Source: a bacterium
GTDB taxonomy: Bacteria; Bacillota; Bacilli; Lactobacillales; Streptococcaceae
Length of the DNA: 64,000 bases
Direction of reading: 5' to 3'
Assembly (NCBI GenBank): GCA_905221235.1
Contig: CAJNCJ010000003.1
Location: 1 to 64,000, forward strand
Shown: in pieces, positions 61,754-64,000 of the stretch
Position numbering within the stretch: the first letter of the stretch is position 1
Layout of the letters: each line of letters opens with the position of its first letter
The notes under the pieces: model-generated
What the model was told of the DNA's origin: nothing
Database searches by the model: none
Seen by the model: only the letters and a program-made list of their open reading frames with translations
Made by a program: the position numbers and the translations under genes

Positions 61754-61782
61754 ATTTTACCATTTTTGATAGGGAATGTCAT
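61754..61782 (-). promoter_or_regulatory. Promoter of galE
   Basis: ATGACA (61777-61782), 17-bp spacer and TAAAAT (61754-61759) on the minus strand, 32 bp before the start. Confidence 0.7.
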
Positions 61783-61825
61783 TTGCCATCCTAGGGGCAA
61801 AGCTAAAATTTCAGTAAAATATTTA

Positions 61826-61918
61826 TACTCTTCGAAAGTCCAATCCAAACAACGTCAGCTTCGCCTTGCCATGGGTATGGTTAACTTCCTAGTTTTTTCT
61901 TTGATTTTCATTGAGTAT
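61826..61918 (+). repeat. Short BOX element (boxA-boxC), 93 bp
   Basis: Starts ATACTCTTCGAAAG, has the CGTCAGCTTCGCCTTGCC boxA core and ends TTGATTTTCATTGAGTAT. No boxB. Its last base is in the stop codon of the FAD oxidoreductase gene, and it lies opposite in orientation to the other three BOX copies. Confidence 0.9.
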
Positions 61919-63021
61919 TATTCGCTTTTTACTCGTTTGACATAGTTTTCAATTGGGTAGTTTACTGGATCCAAGATCAACTCTTTGTCTTGGATCAGTT
62001 GAGCTAGATGGTAACCAATGATAGGACCAGTTGTGAGGCCTGATGAACCTAGGCCACTGGCTGCATAGACACCTGCCAAGTCGGGTACTTGCCCAAAGAA
62101 AGGTGAGAAATCACTTGTATAGGCTCGGATTCCCACGCGCTCACCCGATGATTTCGCTCCTGCCAAGGCTGGGTAGTAAGGCAAGGCTGCCTCCTCCATT
62201 TGCTGGAGCAAGGTTTCATCCACCGTCAAATCAAATCCCATATCATTTTCATGGGTAGCGCCTAGGGACAATTTCCCACCTGCAAAAGGTATCAAATCCC
62301 ACTCCCCTTCTGGCATAACAACAGGGTAGGATTCCATATCTTGAGCAAGCTGATAATCTCGGAGTTGCCCTTTCTGAGGACGAACATCCACTTCATAACC
62401 TAAGGGTTTTAATATATGTCCCAACCAAGCTCCCGTCGCTAAAATAACCTGATCAAACACCTCTTCGCCAATCTGGTAGCCTGATGCTAAAGGTGTCAGA
62501 CTCACTTTTTCTTTGACCAGCTTGACCTGACTGGCTTCCAGCAAACGAGTCACTAAGAGTTGGCCATCTACTCTCGCTCCACCAGAAGCATAGAGTAGGC
62601 GGTCAAATCCCTGCAAGCCAGGGAATAATTCAATAGCTGAAGCTTGGTCCAGAATGGCTAACTGACCTATCAAGGGAGATTCTTCCCTGCGCTGGAGAGC
62701 TAGTTCATAGAGTTCGTCCAACTTGGACTCATCCTTTTTCATGAGAAAGACTCCCGAACGCTGGTAAAAGTCGATTTCTTGCCCTGATTTCTCTAAATCA
62801 GCCAACAAATCCACATAAAAGTCAGCCCCCAAGCGTGCCATCTTGTACCAGGCCTTATTACGGCGTTTTGAAAACCAAGGACTAATAATTCCTGCTGCGG
62901 CCTTGGTGGCCTGACCTTGTCCATGGTCAAAAACGGTCACCTCTAGGTCACTTTCTTTCGAGAGGTAGTAGGCTGCTGTTGCTCCCACAATTCCTGCTCC
63001 GATAATGGCTACTTTTTTCAT
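61918..63021 (-). CDS. FAD-dependent oxidoreductase of the DAO (glycine/D-amino acid oxidase) family
   Basis: 367 residues from the ATG at 63021 (MKKVAIIGAGIVG), with AGAAAG ahead; a GTG three codons upstream overlaps that site. FAD-binding GAGIVGATAAYYLS (~8-21), VFDHGQGQATKAAAGIISPW, and C-terminal GVYAASGLGSSGLTTGPIIG. The family oxidises D-amino acids, glycine or related secondary amines; the substrate here is unknown. It follows the Nif3 gene by 16 bp and is the last gene of the trmK-nif3 operon. Confidence 0.9.
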   Translation of the reverse strand: MKKVAIIGAGIVGATAAYYLSKESDLEVTVFDHGQGQATKAAAGIISPWFSKRRNKAWYKMARLGADFYVDLLADLEKSGQEIDFYQRSGVFLMKKDESKLDELYELALQRREESPLIGQLAILDQASAIELFPGLQGFDRLLYASGGARVDGQLLVTRLLEASQVKLVKEKVSLTPLASGYQIGEEVFDQVILATGAWLGHILKPLGYEVDVRPQKGQLRDYQLAQDMESYPVVMPEGEWDLIPFAGGKLSLGATHENDMGFDLTVDETLLQQMEEAALPYYPALAGAKSSGERVGIRAYTSDFSPFFGQVPDLAGVYAASGLGSSGLTTGPIIGYHLAQLIQDKELILDPVNYPIENYVKRVKSE

Positions 63022-63037
63022 TGTTTTCACTTTCTAA

Positions 63038-63835
63038 CTAGATATGGTGGAAAGGATTGGTTGATGCCTGACTAGGTAAGATATCAATAGACCAGCCCTT
63101 CTCTGCCTTCCATTGAGTAAGGAGTGCTGCGATTTTTTCCACAAAAAGCACTTCGATATAGTGTCCTGGATCCAATGCCAACAGACCATCAGACAGCATA
63201 TCCTGGGCAGTGTGGTAATAGATATCGCCAGTAATATAGACATCTGCTTCCTTTGCTAAAGCATCCTTATAGAAAGATTGGCCACTACCGCCACAGATGG
63301 CCACTCTTGAAATAGGCTTCTGCAAATCACTCTCTTGATAATGCACCAAGCGCAGGCTGTCTAGGCCAAAGACTTGCTTAACATGCTGGGCCAATTCCCC
63401 AAAGGTCTGAGTCGGAATATTCCCAATCCGTCCAATTCCACGTTCAGGACCCGTCTCCTGTAAATAAGTCGTCTCCTCAATGCCTAGCATCTGGCAGAAC
63501 CAGTCATTGAGGCCATTTTCAACGATGTCAATATTGGTATGGCTGACATAAACTGCGATGTCATGCTTGATCAGGTCAATGTAAATCTGATTTTGCGAAC
63601 GGCTGGCTACCAAGTCCTTGATCGGACGGAAAATCGGCGCGTGCTTGACAATAATCAAGTCTACACCCTTTTCAATGGCTTCAGCCACCGTTTCTTCACG
63701 AATATCGAGAGCCACCATGACACTTTGGATATCCTTGTCCAAAGTGCCGATTTGCAGACCACGACTATCCCCCTCCATAGAAAATTCCTGAGGGCAAAAG
63801 CCTTCATAAGCTTGTATCACTTCACTTGCTAGCAT
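63038..63835 (-). CDS. Nif3-like dinuclear metal center protein
   Basis: 265 residues. Metal ligands of the Nif3/YbgI family are recognisable: [27 protein letters not shown], and the C-terminal [18 protein letters not shown]. The central insert has ICGGSGQSF. Members form hexamers with two metals per subunit; a GTP cyclohydrolase I type 2 role is sometimes assigned, but the cellular function is unsettled. Its start overlaps the trmK stop, which is the usual Firmicutes arrangement. Confidence 0.93.
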   Translation of the reverse strand: MLASEVIQAYEGFCPQEFSMEGDSRGLQIGTLDKDIQSVMVALDIREETVAEAIEKGVDLIIVKHAPIFRPIKDLVASRSQNQIYIDLIKHDIAVYVSHTNIDIVENGLNDWFCQMLGIEETTYLQETGPERGIGRIGNIPTQTFGELAQHVKQVFGLDSLRLVHYQESDLQKPISRVAICGGSGQSFYKDALAKEADVYITGDIYYHTAQDMLSDGLLALDPGHYIEVLFVEKIAALLTQWKAEKGWSIDILPSQASTNPFHHI

Positions 63836-64000
63836 GGAGAACCTCCTTGATGGCTTGAATTTTATCTACAAGAACTTGACGTTCCTCCAGATTTTTTTCT
63901 GGAATTTGTCTGAGGGCAAACTCTAGCTTAACAGCTTCTTTTTGCCATTTTTGGACAAAGACTGGACTGACTTCCTTGGATAAGAAGGGACCAAAGCGGA
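63822..64000 (-). CDS. trmK: tRNA (adenine(22)-N1)-methyltransferase, 5' part outside window
   Basis: Only the last 59 residues are in the window ([20 protein letters not shown] ... EVLHASK), which match the helical C-terminal domain of TrmK. TrmK methylates N1 of A22 in tRNA. The stop TGA lies 11 bp inside the Nif3 start (overlap 63822-63835). The catalytic domain cannot be judged here. Confidence 0.85.
   Translation of the reverse strand, partial: RFGPFLSKEVSPVFVQKWQKEAVKLEFALRQIPEKNLEERQVLVDKIQAIKEVLHASK

Overview
The window is a piece of a Streptococcus chromosome of the mitis group (S. mitis, S. oralis, S. pseudopneumoniae or a close relative of S. pneumoniae). It is AT-rich and densely coded, with typical pneumococcal-type genes (prtA, vex1-3/vncRS, codY, har, murT-gatD) and the dispersed repeats of that group: four BOX elements, one RUP-like MITE and three copies of a conserved intergenic hairpin. 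Several gene blocks match pneumococcal gene order as I remember it. They are joined here through accessory surface-protein genes, repeats and a tRNA, which fits a commensal relative rather than S. pneumoniae itself.

Layout. 1-12.5 kb: two giant cell-wall adhesins on the minus strand. The first is cut by the window edge, carries a 1,788-bp internal duplication and has nine copies of a 9-bp repeat in its mRNA leader. The second joins a lipase-like hydrolase domain to long repeats and an LPXTG anchor. 12.9-15.4 kb: hprK-lgt-DUF948-YtxH operon. 15.5-17.7 kb: rpsU, nagB (with a NagR-type operator) and divergent queA. 17.8-23.4 kb: YihY-family membrane protein, Na+/H+ antiporter, radical SAM/mnmM operon, DUF3397 protein and a small membrane protein. 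23.8-30.4 kb: prtA, a cell-wall subtilisin. 31.1-33.7 kb: a three-gene ABC-2 exporter. 34.0-35.9 kb: a RelBE-type toxin-antitoxin module lying between two copies of the fba terminator, next to a RUP-like MITE, then fba. 36.0-45.2 kb: vncS, vncR, a remnant of pep27, an inserted 1,002-residue LysM surface protein, and vex3-vex2-vex1. 45.3 kb: tRNA-Leu. 45.5-64 kb: a conserved housekeeping block (nicotinamidase-like gene, codY, cshA, har, murT-gatD, pepQ, ECF S component, kinase, truA, MFS, Pr6Pr, YjdM, cmk, LysM-tail protein, ferredoxin, GT2, galE, FAD oxidoreductase, Nif3, trmK).

How they work together. The accessory genes face outward: adhesins, the PrtA protease, the LysM protein, and the Vex exporter with its VncRS two-component system. 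The housekeeping genes cover carbon and amino-sugar control (HprK, NagB, CodY), envelope building (Lgt, MurT/GatD, GalE, GT2), RNA modification and turnover (QueA, MnmM, TruA, TrmK, CshA), and defence against host oxidants (Har). The most notable signals are the decapitated pep27 locus beside the inserted LysM gene, the repeat-bearing leader of the first adhesin, a possible pseudoknot leader before the LysM gene, a promoter-BOX-terminator unit that looks like a small RNA, and five promoters whose -10 box lies so close to the ATG that the mRNA should be leaderless.
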